The notes beneath the pieces are model-generated. The model had not been told where the DNA came from. It did no database searches and saw only the letters and a list, made by a program, of their open reading frames with translations. Made by a program: the position numbers and the translations under genes. A stretch of DNA of 64,000 bases from Actinomycetes bacterium (lineage in GTDB: Bacteria > Actinomycetota > Acidimicrobiia > Acidimicrobiales > Ilumatobacteraceae): assembly GCA_025360105.1 (NCBI GenBank), contig JANYCT010000052.1:1-64000 (forward strand). Reading direction: 5' to 3'. Positions 17,852 through 25,691 of this stretch are shown one piece after another. Each line of letters begins with the position of its first letter. Positions within the stretch are counted from its first letter, which is position 1.

Positions 17852-18778
17852 TCATCCCCTCGTGAGTGCTGAAGTGTTGGTGTCGATTGGTTCTTGTTCG
17901 CCGATGACGGCGTTCCGCCAGGCCACGGTGTTGGCGACCTGATTGAAGGTGAACACATGCAATGCAGCGATGCCCAGCGCATCGAAATCTGGCGCCATCG
18001 GGGCGAGCATGTCCATCGGGTCGTAGCCGCCCGGAGCAGCGAGCTTGCTCACGACTGCACGATTCTTGCGGAGGTAGCGCAACGATGCGCCGATACCCAA
18101 TTTGGCGCCCATCGTGAGTAGCTTCGTGGTGTCGATCACGCCGGGGATGCCCAGGTGAATGGGCAGGTGCAGACCAGCCGAACGGCTCGCCGAAATCCAG
18201 CGGGTAACGGCCTTGGTATCGAAACACATCTGCGTCGACACCCAGCCGCCGACCCCCGCTGCATCGAGCAGTTGCTGCTTGTCGTTGAGCGCATCCGCAA
18301 GCGCGGCGAGGGGGATGGTTGCGTGCCCATCGGGGTAGCCGCCGAAGCCGACGTTGGTGAGATTGGCGTTCGAGTCGAGCAGCGCAGTGATGAGTCCAGC
18401 CGCGTCGACGTATGGGCCATGTGGCTCGGGGGCATCGCCACCGATGATGAACGCGTCGCCCACGCCGTGATCGTTCAGCCACGCGGCGATGCGCGCCACG
18501 TGGTCGTGGCCTTCGACCATGCGTGCGGCCAGATGGGGAATCACGGTATGCCCGAGGTCGAGCAACTGTGCGGCCATGTCGAGCGTTGCCTCGATGTCCT
18601 TGGCCGGCGAGCAGGTGACCGACACCGTGGAAGCATCGGGGAGTTCGGGGAACTGCAGATGTGCCTTCGGTGTGGGTATGAGCTCGAGGTGGGCGTAGCG
18701 CACGCGGTCATTCACAACGGCTGCGGTGGCTCCGCTGTCTACGGGTGATGGGCGGTGACGTGATCGAAAGATTGCCAT
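17852..18778 (-). CDS. Methylenetetrahydrofolate reductase family protein (MetF-like)
   Basis: A 308-residue TIM-barrel protein of the MetF family. Recognisable parts are the N-terminal VSVTCSPAKDIEATLDMA strand-helix with HTVIPHLAARMV, the IIGGDAPEP flavin-region loop, VGFGGYPDGHATIP and the WVSTQMCFDT motif. It would interconvert methyl-THF and methylene-THF, joining the corrinoid methyl transfer branch to the FolD/Fhs branch. It is the first gene of the operon and lies downstream of a palindromic operator at 18839-18869. Sequence is divergent from E. coli MetF, as is usual for the versions found next to MttB-type demethylation genes. Confidence 0.8.
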   Translation of the reverse strand: MAIFRSRHRPSPVDSGATAAVVNDRVRYAHLELIPTPKAHLQFPELPDASTVSVTCSPAKDIEATLDMAAQLLDLGHTVIPHLAARMVEGHDHVARIAAWLNDHGVGDAFIIGGDAPEPHGPYVDAAGLITALLDSNANLTNVGFGGYPDGHATIPLAALADALNDKQQLLDAAGVGGWVSTQMCFDTKAVTRWISASRSAGLHLPIHLGIPGVIDTTKLLTMGAKLGIGASLRYLRKNRAVVSKLAAPGGYDPMDMLAPMAPDFDALGIAALHVFTFNQVANTVAWRNAVIGEQEPIDTNTSALTRG

Positions 18779-18838
18779 GGTGTCTGCAGCGGCTCCCTGT
18801 GCAACGTAGCGCTATTCCTTGAACGCTTGTGCTGGTTA

Positions 18839-18869
18839 CCACCATACAACATCTATCCGCATCGTGGAA
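18839..18869 (-). promoter_or_regulatory. Palindromic operator, site B (upstream of the metF-fhs-folD-fdh operon)
   Basis: On the minus strand it reads TTCCACGAT, 13 nt, GTATGGTGG. It lies 61-91 nt upstream of the metF-like ATG (18778). Site A at 20958-20988 has the same two half-sites and the same 13-nt spacer length with an unrelated spacer sequence, which is what a dimeric regulator site would show. The IclR-family gene between the two sites is the natural candidate regulator. Confidence 0.7.
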
Positions 18870-18924
18870 GAGCCGACCTGAGGCCCTCCCGAGTCGAAGC
18901 GACGGCGAAGTACCGTGAGATGGG

Positions 18925-19677
18925 TCAGTCGAGTTTGGTGGCGCTCAATCGACGCGCGGCTGCCGTGACCGAGGCGACGATGTCGTCGCGGTCGGTAGCG
19001 GTGGGGAAGCGGTAGCTGGGACCATGGCAATGAATCGCAGCGATCGCCTCGCCCGCTCGGTTGAAAACGGGAGCGGCCACGGAGCTGAGGCCGATCTGAA
19101 ACTCCTCGATTGTCCACGCGAAGCCCGCGTCGCGAACCTCGGTGAGGCGCATGGTGAGTTTCTCTTTCGACACCATCGTGTGCTCGGTGAACGAGTCGAG
19201 ACGGCCGCCGAGCAGTGCGGCAATGCGGCGGGGCTTTTCGTGTGCGAGCAGCACGAGGCCCGACGAAACCACGTGAACAGGCGCTCGTTTGCCTGTCCAG
19301 TCCTGGATCTGGATCACGTTCTCGGAGCTGACGTGATCGAGGTACAGCACCTCGTCGCCATCGAGCACCGAGAGGCCGGCGGTCTCGCCGACGTGCTCGA
19401 CGAGTTCGGCCAAAAAGGGTCGCGCCCGGCCGATGAGTGTGGTGTCGTTGCCTGCTGCCAGGCTGCTGACCATCGGCCCGATGCGATAGCTCACGCCATC
19501 GTCTTGACGGATGACGGCCTGCAGATGTTCGAGCGTGGACAGCAGCCGGGCCACCGTACTCACGGGCAGCGACACCCGGCGCGCGACATCGGTGATGCCG
19601 GCCGGTTCGGTGGCAATGGCCAGCAACACCGAAAAGGCGCGCTCAATGGATTGAATTCCTGCATTTGCGCTGGCCAT
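18925..19677 (-). CDS. IclR-family transcriptional regulator
   Basis: A 250-residue protein. Residues about 8-60 form the winged helix (IERAFSVLLAIATEP, TDVARRVSLPVSTVARLLSTL), and residues about 80-245 the effector-binding IclR domain (LSVLDGDEVLYLDHV, FAWTIEEFQIGLSSVAAPVFNRAG). It follows the MFS transporter gene by 4 nt on the same strand, so the two are co-transcribed. It sits between two one-carbon operons that carry the same palindrome (18839-18869 and 20958-20988). It probably senses a pathway metabolite such as betaine, dimethylglycine or formate and controls both operons; the ligand is not predictable. Confidence 0.9.
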   Translation of the reverse strand: MASANAGIQSIERAFSVLLAIATEPAGITDVARRVSLPVSTVARLLSTLEHLQAVIRQDDGVSYRIGPMVSSLAAGNDTTLIGRARPFLAELVEHVGETAGLSVLDGDEVLYLDHVSSENVIQIQDWTGKRAPVHVVSSGLVLLAHEKPRRIAALLGGRLDSFTEHTMVSKEKLTMRLTEVRDAGFAWTIEEFQIGLSSVAAPVFNRAGEAIAAIHCHGPSYRFPTATDRDDIVASVTAAARRLSATKLD

Positions 19678-19681
19678 GGCG

Positions 19682-20851
19682 TCAATCTATCCCGACGGCC
19701 GCGTAGGCCCGGTCTGGTGCAACGATGAGGCGGTACGTCATGAACACGGCCAACAGAGAGTGCGCAACGAGCAACGCCCAGAAGAAACCGACCGTGCCGA
19801 ACGCTGTCATCGCGACAGCCGCGAGCAGCGGTCCGAACACGGCGCCAATGGAGTAGGTGCTGAGCAGGGCGCTGCTCGCGGGCACAATTTGCCCGGGCGG
19901 CAGCCAGTCGTGGGTGTACGCGTTGCCGAGTGCGTACAGCGGAGCGCTGAAGCCGCCCAGGGCAAAGGCGAGGAGATATGCCGGCACCGACCCGGGAACG
20001 GTGTTCATCAGCACGATGCACAACACCGAGGCCACTACACACAACACCACCATCACGAGTCGCCGTGAGACTCGGTCGGCCAGCACCCCGATGGGGATCT
20101 GGAGTAATACGGCACCGGCAGTGATCGATCCGACGAACAACGCGACTTGACTTGCGCTCAACCCGGCGCGGGCCGCGTAGACGCTCGCCATCATCAGCAG
20201 GCATCCCTGCGTGAGGCCGACGAGGAGGAAGCCGATGATGCCCGACGGCACGATACGCGCAACCTCGAACATGGTGAGCGTTCCCGTACGGCGATGGTGT
20301 TCATCGCCGCCGGTGGGCACGGCGTACAGCGGTACCCATGCCAAGCCGGTGATCACCCCGGCAATGGCAAAAGGCACCCATGTCGAGGGGTTCACGAACG
20401 ACAGGATCAACTGGCCCAACGCCATACCCGCCGCGGCGACGGCCACGTAGGTGCCCATCACCGTGCCGCGGATCTCGTTGTGGGCCAGATCGTTGAGCCA
20501 ACTCTCGACCACCAGATAGCACCCGGCTATGCAAAACCCTGTGACGAACCGGAGCCCCAGCCAGGCCGTTGGCTCCACGATGAGGCCATACCCAGCAGAA
20601 CAGAGACCCATCACGACCGTACTGAGCATGAACAGGTTCCGCCGTGTCATGTGCTCGTGCACCCGGGTCATCACCGGAATGCCGGCCACGAACCCCACGT
20701 AATACATCGCCATGGCGAGGCCCATCACGCCGGCGCTGATGCCGGCCTGCTTGGATCTCACCCCCATCAGAGAGCTCAGAAGGCCCGATCCCATCAGCGC
20801 CGTGCCTATGCTCACGACAAGACCTGCTACCGCATATCGAGTCCGTGTCAT
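19682..20851 (-). CDS. Major facilitator superfamily transporter
   Basis: A 389-residue integral membrane protein with about 12 hydrophobic segments and an MFS loop 2-3 region (MTRVHEHMTRRNLF). It resembles the compact YcaD/UMF-type MFS permeases. A polar central loop (about residues 180-195, GGDEHHRRTG) separates the two six-helix halves. It is divergently arranged from the corrinoid operon and shares the intergenic region with operator site A. It is co-transcribed with the IclR regulator. A methylated amine such as choline or betaine, or a demethylation product, is the likely cargo by context only. Confidence 0.85.
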   Translation of the reverse strand: MTRTRYAVAGLVVSIGTALMGSGLLSSLMGVRSKQAGISAGVMGLAMAMYYVGFVAGIPVMTRVHEHMTRRNLFMLSTVVMGLCSAGYGLIVEPTAWLGLRFVTGFCIAGCYLVVESWLNDLAHNEIRGTVMGTYVAVAAAGMALGQLILSFVNPSTWVPFAIAGVITGLAWVPLYAVPTGGDEHHRRTGTLTMFEVARIVPSGIIGFLLVGLTQGCLLMMASVYAARAGLSASQVALFVGSITAGAVLLQIPIGVLADRVSRRLVMVVLCVVASVLCIVLMNTVPGSVPAYLLAFALGGFSAPLYALGNAYTHDWLPPGQIVPASSALLSTYSIGAVFGPLLAAVAMTAFGTVGFFWALLVAHSLLAVFMTYRLIVAPDRAYAAVGID

Positions 20852-20957
20852 CGGGCGAGCCTTTCCATGGAAACCGTGCGTCGATCACGCGTCGACGGAG
20901 ACAAAACATAAGCACCTAAACCCGGCACAGTAGTACCAGTAATTGACCCGCCTTGTC

Positions 20958-20988
20958 TTCCACGATATAGTATCTTCCCGTATCGTGG
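20958..20988 (+). promoter_or_regulatory. Palindromic operator, site A (upstream of the corrinoid/demethylase operon)
   Basis: Reads TTCCACGAT, 13 nt, GTATCGTGG; the inner arms CCACGATA and TATCGTGG are a perfect inverted repeat. It lies 31-61 nt upstream of the corrinoid-protein ATG (21019) and about 107 nt upstream of the divergent MFS-iclR operon. It matches site B at 18839-18869 in both half-sites and in spacing. A well-formed ribosome binding site, AAGGGAGA, follows at about 21006-21013. Confidence 0.75.
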
Positions 20989-21018
20989 ATTGCGCGGCAC
21001 ACGCAAGGGAGACCCCAG

Positions 21019-21714
21019 ATGGCCGATGATGACATCGTTCTCGAAGACCTGAACGACGACGACCTGACCGCACAGATGCACGACGACCTCTACGACGGAC
21101 TTGGCCCCGAGATCATCGAAGGGACCAATATTTTGTTGGGTCGTGGCTGGAGCCCGGACCGCGTACTCAACAACGCGCTGGTCGAGGGAATGCGCATCGT
21201 CGGTATCGACTTCCGCGATGGCATCTTGTTCGTTCCCGAGGTGCTGCTCGCTGCGAACGCGATGAAAGGCGGCATGGAGATCCTGCGCCCGTTGTTGGCA
21301 GAGACCGGAGCCGAATCCGTCGGCAAGGTCGTCATCGGCACGGTCAAAGGCGACATCCACGACATCGGCAAGAACCTCGTTGCGATGATGCTCGAAGGTG
21401 CTGGTTTCGAGGTCATCGACCTAGGCATCAACACTGATGCCGACGCGTTCCTGGCAGCGCTCGACGAGCACAAGCCCGACATCTTGGGAATGTCTGCCCT
21501 GCTCACCACCACCATGCCGTACATGAAGGTGGTCATCGACACGCTCAAAGAAAAGGGGCGCCGCGACGACCAGATCGTGCTCGTCGGTGGTGCCCCGCTG
21601 AACGAGGAGTTCGGCGCTGCCATTGGCGCCGACGCATACTGCCGCGACGCTGCCGTCGCCGCCGAGACCGCCAAGGCGCTCGTGCTTGCTCGCCGCGCTG
21701 CGCGCGTGTCCTGA
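21019..21714 (+). CDS. Methyltransferase-associated corrinoid protein (MtgC/MtbC-like)
   Basis: A 231-residue cobalamin-binding protein. It has an N-terminal helical cap domain (about residues 15-90, LVEGMRIVGIDFRDGILFVPEVLLAANAM split over two helices) and a C-terminal B12-binding Rossmann domain. The axial-ligand motif is GDIHDIGKN, with His114, followed by MSALLTTTM and VLVGGAPLNEEF. It accepts a methyl group from the substrate methyltransferase and gives it to the THF methyltransferase. It is the first gene of the operon, directly below operator site A. Slightly longer N terminus than the methanogen MtmC/MtbC proteins. Confidence 0.92.
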   Translation: MADDDIVLEDLNDDDLTAQMHDDLYDGLGPEIIEGTNILLGRGWSPDRVLNNALVEGMRIVGIDFRDGILFVPEVLLAANAMKGGMEILRPLLAETGAESVGKVVIGTVKGDIHDIGKNLVAMMLEGAGFEVIDLGINTDADAFLAALDEHKPDILGMSALLTTTMPYMKVVIDTLKEKGRRDDQIVLVGGAPLNEEFGAAIGADAYCRDAAVAAETAKALVLARRAARVS

Positions 21715-21728
21715 GAGTTTCGTCTCCG

Positions 21729-22355
21729 ATGGCACTCGAGACTCGGCGACCGCTGGTCATCGCATGCGCAGCACTCACCGCCGATCTGCGTGCAGTGCTT
21801 GCCGCCGACGGCCTCGATGATCTCGTCGAGGTGCACTACCTGCACGCCAACCTGCACAACACACCCCAGCGCATCGTCGGCGAGATAAGGCCTGTGCTCG
21901 AGCAGGCGCGCGCCGACCAACGGCGCGTGTTTGTGGCCTACGCCGATTGCGGTACGGGCGGCATGCTCGATGCTCTGCTCGCCGAGCACCCCGGCGTTGG
22001 CCGGCTGCCCGGCGCGCACTGCTACGAGTTCCTCGCCGGATCGCGGGTGTTTGCCGCCATGCAGGACGCCGAGCTCGGCACGTTCTATCTCACCGACTTT
22101 CTGGCCAAGCACTTCGACGCCCTCGTCTGGAGTGGTCTCGGCCTCGATCGTGCCCCCGAACTGCGCGACCTGTACTTCAGTCACTACACACGGGTTGTGC
22201 TGCTCGCACAGACCGACGACGACGAGGTCACCCAAGCCGCCACCGTCGCTGCAGAGCGACTCGGCCTTCGCTTCGAGCGCATCCTTGTGGGGCGTACCGG
22301 GTTGCAAGCGCCGGTGCACGAATGGTCCGTCACCATCGCAAGTGCGGCCGCGTAG
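21729..22355 (+). CDS. DUF1638 domain protein
   Basis: A 208-residue protein of the DUF1638 family, which often neighbours MttB-type corrinoid methyltransferases. Visible signatures are VIACAALTADLRAVL, the YADCGTGGMLD segment and CYEFLAGSRVF. The conserved Cys and His residues suggest a metal or corrinoid ligand role, but no activity is established to my knowledge. It lies between the corrinoid protein and the small 'virulence factor' protein; its TAG stop overlaps the next GTG by one base. An accessory role in corrinoid loading or repair is a guess from context. Confidence 0.85.
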   Translation: MALETRRPLVIACAALTADLRAVLAADGLDDLVEVHYLHANLHNTPQRIVGEIRPVLEQARADQRRVFVAYADCGTGGMLDALLAEHPGVGRLPGAHCYEFLAGSRVFAAMQDAELGTFYLTDFLAKHFDALVWSGLGLDRAPELRDLYFSHYTRVVLLAQTDDDEVTQAATVAAERLGLRFERILVGRTGLQAPVHEWSVTIASAAA

Positions 22356-22711
22356 TGCCTCGGCGCGGCAGTGGCAACGGTAACGAACTGATCGTCATCA
22401 CGTGGCGCGACATTCCCGCGCAGGTGAACGGCGGGGCCGGTGAGAACAAGCACCAGCAGATCCTCCCGAACCGTTTCCATCAGGCGATTGACCGCGCCGC
22501 GATGAAGGCCGGCAAGAAGACCTCAGGCGAGTACGTGGCCGAGTGGCGCCGTCGCACGGTGGCGTTGCCCGCTGACTTCGACGGCGACTTCACCGCCGCT
22601 GCTCGGGCCGAGGCCGAGCGCATCGAAAACGAATTTCCCACCGCTCGGCTCAAGCTCTGGGTCGAGTCCTGCGGGTGGGACCCCGAACGACCAGAACAGG
22701 AACGAATCTGA
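22355..22711 (+). CDS. Small 'virulence factor' domain protein of the corrinoid cluster
   Basis: A 118-residue protein starting at GTG 22355, which overlaps the previous stop (TAGTG). It contains LIVITWRDIPAQVNGG and the FHQAIDRAAMKAGKK segment of the family named 'virulence factor' (PF13769) in databases, a misleading name. Its stop overlaps the ATG of the methyltransferase gene (TGATG). Tight coupling on both sides implies a role in the methyltransferase system. The real function is unknown. The open frame extends upstream to 21947, but that part is a shadow of the DUF1638 gene. Confidence 0.78.
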   Translation: MPRRGSGNGNELIVITWRDIPAQVNGGAGENKHQQILPNRFHQAIDRAAMKAGKKTSGEYVAEWRRRTVALPADFDGDFTAAARAEAERIENEFPTARLKLWVESCGWDPERPEQERI

Positions 22712-23634
22712 TGACCGACACCATTCTCAGCTCTGCCACCCGAGAGGTCGTCATCGGATTCGGACGCCCCTTCGTGATGATCGGCGAGCGCATCAATCCC
22801 ACTGGCCGCAAACTGCTCGCGGCCGAGATGAAAGAGGGTAACTATGACCGCGTCATCGCCGACGCGCTCGCGCAGGTCGAAGCCGGCGCACAGATGCTCG
22901 ACGTGAACGCCGGTATTCCATTGGCCGACGAGCCAGCCATTCTCGCCAAGGCCATTCAATTGGTGCAGGCAGTCACCGACGTGCCGCTCTCCATTGACTC
23001 GAGCATTATCGAAGCGCTCGAAGCGGGCCTGTCGGTGTATCAGGGCAAGGCGCTGGTGAACTCGGTCACCGGCGAAGAAGCCAACCTCGAGCGGGTCTTG
23101 CCGTTGATCAAGAAATACGGCGCGGCCGTGGTGGCGATCTCGAACGATGAGACCGGCATCAGCGAGGACCCGAACGTGCGCTTCGAAGTGGCGAAGAAGA
23201 TCGTGCGTCACGCGGCCGACTACGGCATCTCACCCGCCGACATCGTGGTCGACCCGCTGGTGATGCCCATCGGCGCGATGGGTACCGCGGGCCAGCAGGT
23301 GTTCGCGCTGCTGCGCCGCCTTCGTGACGAACTCAAGGTGAACACCACCTGTGGTGCATCGAACATCAGCTTCGGTCTGCCCAACCGCAACGTGATCGGC
23401 GGAACGTTCTTGGCGATGGCGATGAGCCACGGCATGACCTCGGCGATCATGAACCCGTTACACCCCGAGGTGAAGCACGCGATTCAGGCCGCCGATGTGT
23501 TGTGCGGTCACGACCTCAACTGTGCCGAATGGATCCGCCACCACCGCGACCCGGGCAACGTGCAGGCCGGAGAATCCACCGGTCGCCGTGGCGGTCGCCG
23601 CGCCCGCGTCGCCGACGGCTCTGCGCCGGCCTGA
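22711..23634 (+). CDS. Methyltetrahydrofolate:corrinoid protein methyltransferase (MtgA-like)
   Basis: A 307-residue pterin-binding TIM-barrel protein of the MeTr/MtgA family. The motifs are MIGERINPTGRKLLAAEM near the N terminus, AGAQMLDVNAGIPLADEP, PLSIDSS, NSVTGEE and TTCGASNISFGLPNR, the usual pterin and active-site segments. It moves the methyl group from the corrinoid protein to THF. The ATG at 22711 shares a base with the preceding TGA; the frame is open further up but out of context. The C-terminal 35 residues are Arg/Gly-rich and appear to be a lineage-specific tail. Next gene starts 8 nt downstream. Confidence 0.92.
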   Translation: MTDTILSSATREVVIGFGRPFVMIGERINPTGRKLLAAEMKEGNYDRVIADALAQVEAGAQMLDVNAGIPLADEPAILAKAIQLVQAVTDVPLSIDSSIIEALEAGLSVYQGKALVNSVTGEEANLERVLPLIKKYGAAVVAISNDETGISEDPNVRFEVAKKIVRHAADYGISPADIVVDPLVMPIGAMGTAGQQVFALLRRLRDELKVNTTCGASNISFGLPNRNVIGGTFLAMAMSHGMTSAIMNPLHPEVKHAIQAADVLCGHDLNCAEWIRHHRDPGNVQAGESTGRRGGRRARVADGSAPA

Positions 23635-23642
23635 GGCTGCCA

Positions 23643-25667
23643 ATGACCAGCCCGATGACCAACCCGTTGCCCAACCCCATGCACAATGTTGTCTTCACGC
23701 CATCCGGCCGGCATGGAGTAGTCGAAGCTGGCACCACCGTGCTCGATGCGGCGCGTCAACTCGGCGTTGACCTCGACTCGGTGTGTGGCGGGCGCGGTAT
23801 CTGCGGGCGTTGTCAGGTGGTGCCCGCGTTCGGTGAGTTCAGCAAGCACGCGATCAGCAGCAGTCCCGGGCACATCTCGGCCGTCGGCCCCACCGAGACC
23901 GCCTATCACGGCCGACGCCCGCTCGAGCAGGGCGGCCGTTTGGGTTGCGCAGCGCACATCACCGGCGACCTCGTGATCGATGTGCCGGCTGCGAGTCAGA
24001 TGCATCGTCCAGTCATCCGCAAGTCGGTGGATCTCACCGGACTCGTGATCGATCCCGTGGTGCACCCGTACTACGTCGAGGTGTTGGCCAACGATCTCGG
24101 CGGTGACCGCAGCGACTTGCGCCTGCTCACCGATGCGTTGAGCGACCAGTGGCAGTTGCCAGTTCCAACCATCGCTCCGGCAGCGTTGCGTCGCCTGCAG
24201 ACCGCTTTGACCGCGGGTAACCGCGCCGTCACGGTTGCCGTGCACAGCCACTCCGTCATCACAGGTGTGTGGCCCGGATTCGTCGAGACGTTGTATGGCG
24301 TTGCCATTGATGTCGGCTCCACCACGGTTGCCGGCCATCTGTGCGATCTCGCCACCGGCGAGGTGCTCGCATCGGCGGGGCTGATGAACCCGCAAATCCG
24401 TTTCGGCGAGGACCTGATGAGTCGGGTGTCATACGTGATGATGCACCCGGGCGGCGACGCCGAATTGACGGCCGCCATCCGTGGTGCCCTGAACGATCTG
24501 ATCCACGAATTGTGTGGCAAGGCCTCGCTCACCGAATCCGACATCTCCGATCTGGTTCTCGTGGGTAACCCGATCATGCATCACCTCATCCTGGGCATCG
24601 ATCCCACGCCACTTGGTGGCGCGCCGTTCCCGCTCGCCACCGATTTGCCAGTCGACGGTCGAGCCAGCGATATCGGAGTCGCCTGCCCGTTCTCGTCTCT
24701 GCATATCCTTCCCTGCATCGCCGGACACGTCGGTGCCGACACTGCCGGCGCCGTACTGGCGGTAGGACCACATCGTGGCGACGAGATGGTGCTGCTCGTC
24801 GATGTCGGCACGAACGCCGAGCTTGTGCTCGGCAATCGCCATGGCCTTGCGGCTGCATCGAGTCCCACCGGGCCGGCCTTCGAGGGCGCGCAGATCTCGT
24901 GCGGGCAACGCGCCACCGCCGGAGCAATCGAACGGGTCCGTATTGATCGCGAGACGCTCGAGCCCCGACTCAAGATCATCGGTTCTGATCTGTGGAGCGA
25001 CGAACCCGGTTTCGCCGACTCGCTGCCCGAAGTCGGCATCACCGGTATCTGCGGATCGGGCATCATCGAGGCGCTCGCCGAGTTGTTCCTTGCAGGCGTC
25101 ATCGACGCTGACGGCACCATCAACGGTGCCACTGCGGAGCGCACACCGCGCGTCATCGCCGACGGTCGCACGTTCCAATACGTGCTGCACTACGGCCAGC
25201 CACAGCTGTGCGTCACGCAGAATGACGTGCGCGGCATTCAACTCGCCAAGGGCGCGCTCTACGCGGGGGCGCGGTTGTTGATGGACCGTGCCGGGCTCGA
25301 GACGGTTGATGCAGTCAAGCTCGCGGGCGCGTTCGGAAGCCATATCGATCCGGTCTACGCACTTGTGCTCGGCATGATTCCCGACTGCGACCCGGCGTGT
25401 GTGGTGTCGGTCGGCAACGCCGCCGGCTCGGGTGCGGTGCGTGCGCTGTTGTCCGCGGCAGACCGGGCCGAGATCATTGAGGTCGCGCGCACCATCACCA
25501 AGGTCGAGACCGCCATCGAGCCGCGCTTCCAAGAGCATTTCGTGCAGGCGATGGGTCTGCCGCATTCCACTGATCCGTATCTCCGACTGGGCGAAGTAGT
25601 CATTCTGCCCGTCCGTACCGAGCCCGCTGGCTCCGTTCGCACGCGTCGCCGCGTTCGTTCGGTCTGA
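23643..25667 (+). CDS. Reductive activator of corrinoid proteins (RACo-like, ferredoxin-ASKHA)
   Basis: A 674-residue two-part protein. Residues about 10-105 are a [2Fe-2S] ferredoxin domain with Cys48, Cys54, Cys57 and Cys102 as the cluster ligands. Residues about 225-650 form the ASKHA/DUF4445 ATPase domain (AIDVGSTTVAGHLCDL; LLVDVGTNAELVLG; GICGSGIIEALAELF; KLAGAFGSHIDP). The family re-reduces accidentally oxidised Co(II) corrinoid to Co(I) using ATP. The ATG at 23643 is chosen because the domain begins there; the longer frame overlaps the upstream gene. The Arg-rich C-terminal tail resembles those of the neighbouring proteins. Confidence 0.92.
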   Translation: MTSPMTNPLPNPMHNVVFTPSGRHGVVEAGTTVLDAARQLGVDLDSVCGGRGICGRCQVVPAFGEFSKHAISSSPGHISAVGPTETAYHGRRPLEQGGRLGCAAHITGDLVIDVPAASQMHRPVIRKSVDLTGLVIDPVVHPYYVEVLANDLGGDRSDLRLLTDALSDQWQLPVPTIAPAALRRLQTALTAGNRAVTVAVHSHSVITGVWPGFVETLYGVAIDVGSTTVAGHLCDLATGEVLASAGLMNPQIRFGEDLMSRVSYVMMHPGGDAELTAAIRGALNDLIHELCGKASLTESDISDLVLVGNPIMHHLILGIDPTPLGGAPFPLATDLPVDGRASDIGVACPFSSLHILPCIAGHVGADTAGAVLAVGPHRGDEMVLLVDVGTNAELVLGNRHGLAAASSPTGPAFEGAQISCGQRATAGAIERVRIDRETLEPRLKIIGSDLWSDEPGFADSLPEVGITGICGSGIIEALAELFLAGVIDADGTINGATAERTPRVIADGRTFQYVLHYGQPQLCVTQNDVRGIQLAKGALYAGARLLMDRAGLETVDAVKLAGAFGSHIDPVYALVLGMIPDCDPACVVSVGNAAGSGAVRALLSAADRAEIIEVARTITKVETAIEPRFQEHFVQAMGLPHSTDPYLRLGEVVILPVRTEPAGSVRTRRRVRSV

Positions 25668-25691
25668 GCAATACATACCCCTGGGGGAACC

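Noticed and set aside
20852-21018. Cobalamin riboswitch upstream of the corrinoid operon
   Set aside because: The leader is short and I see no B12-box; the palindrome explains the visible structure better.
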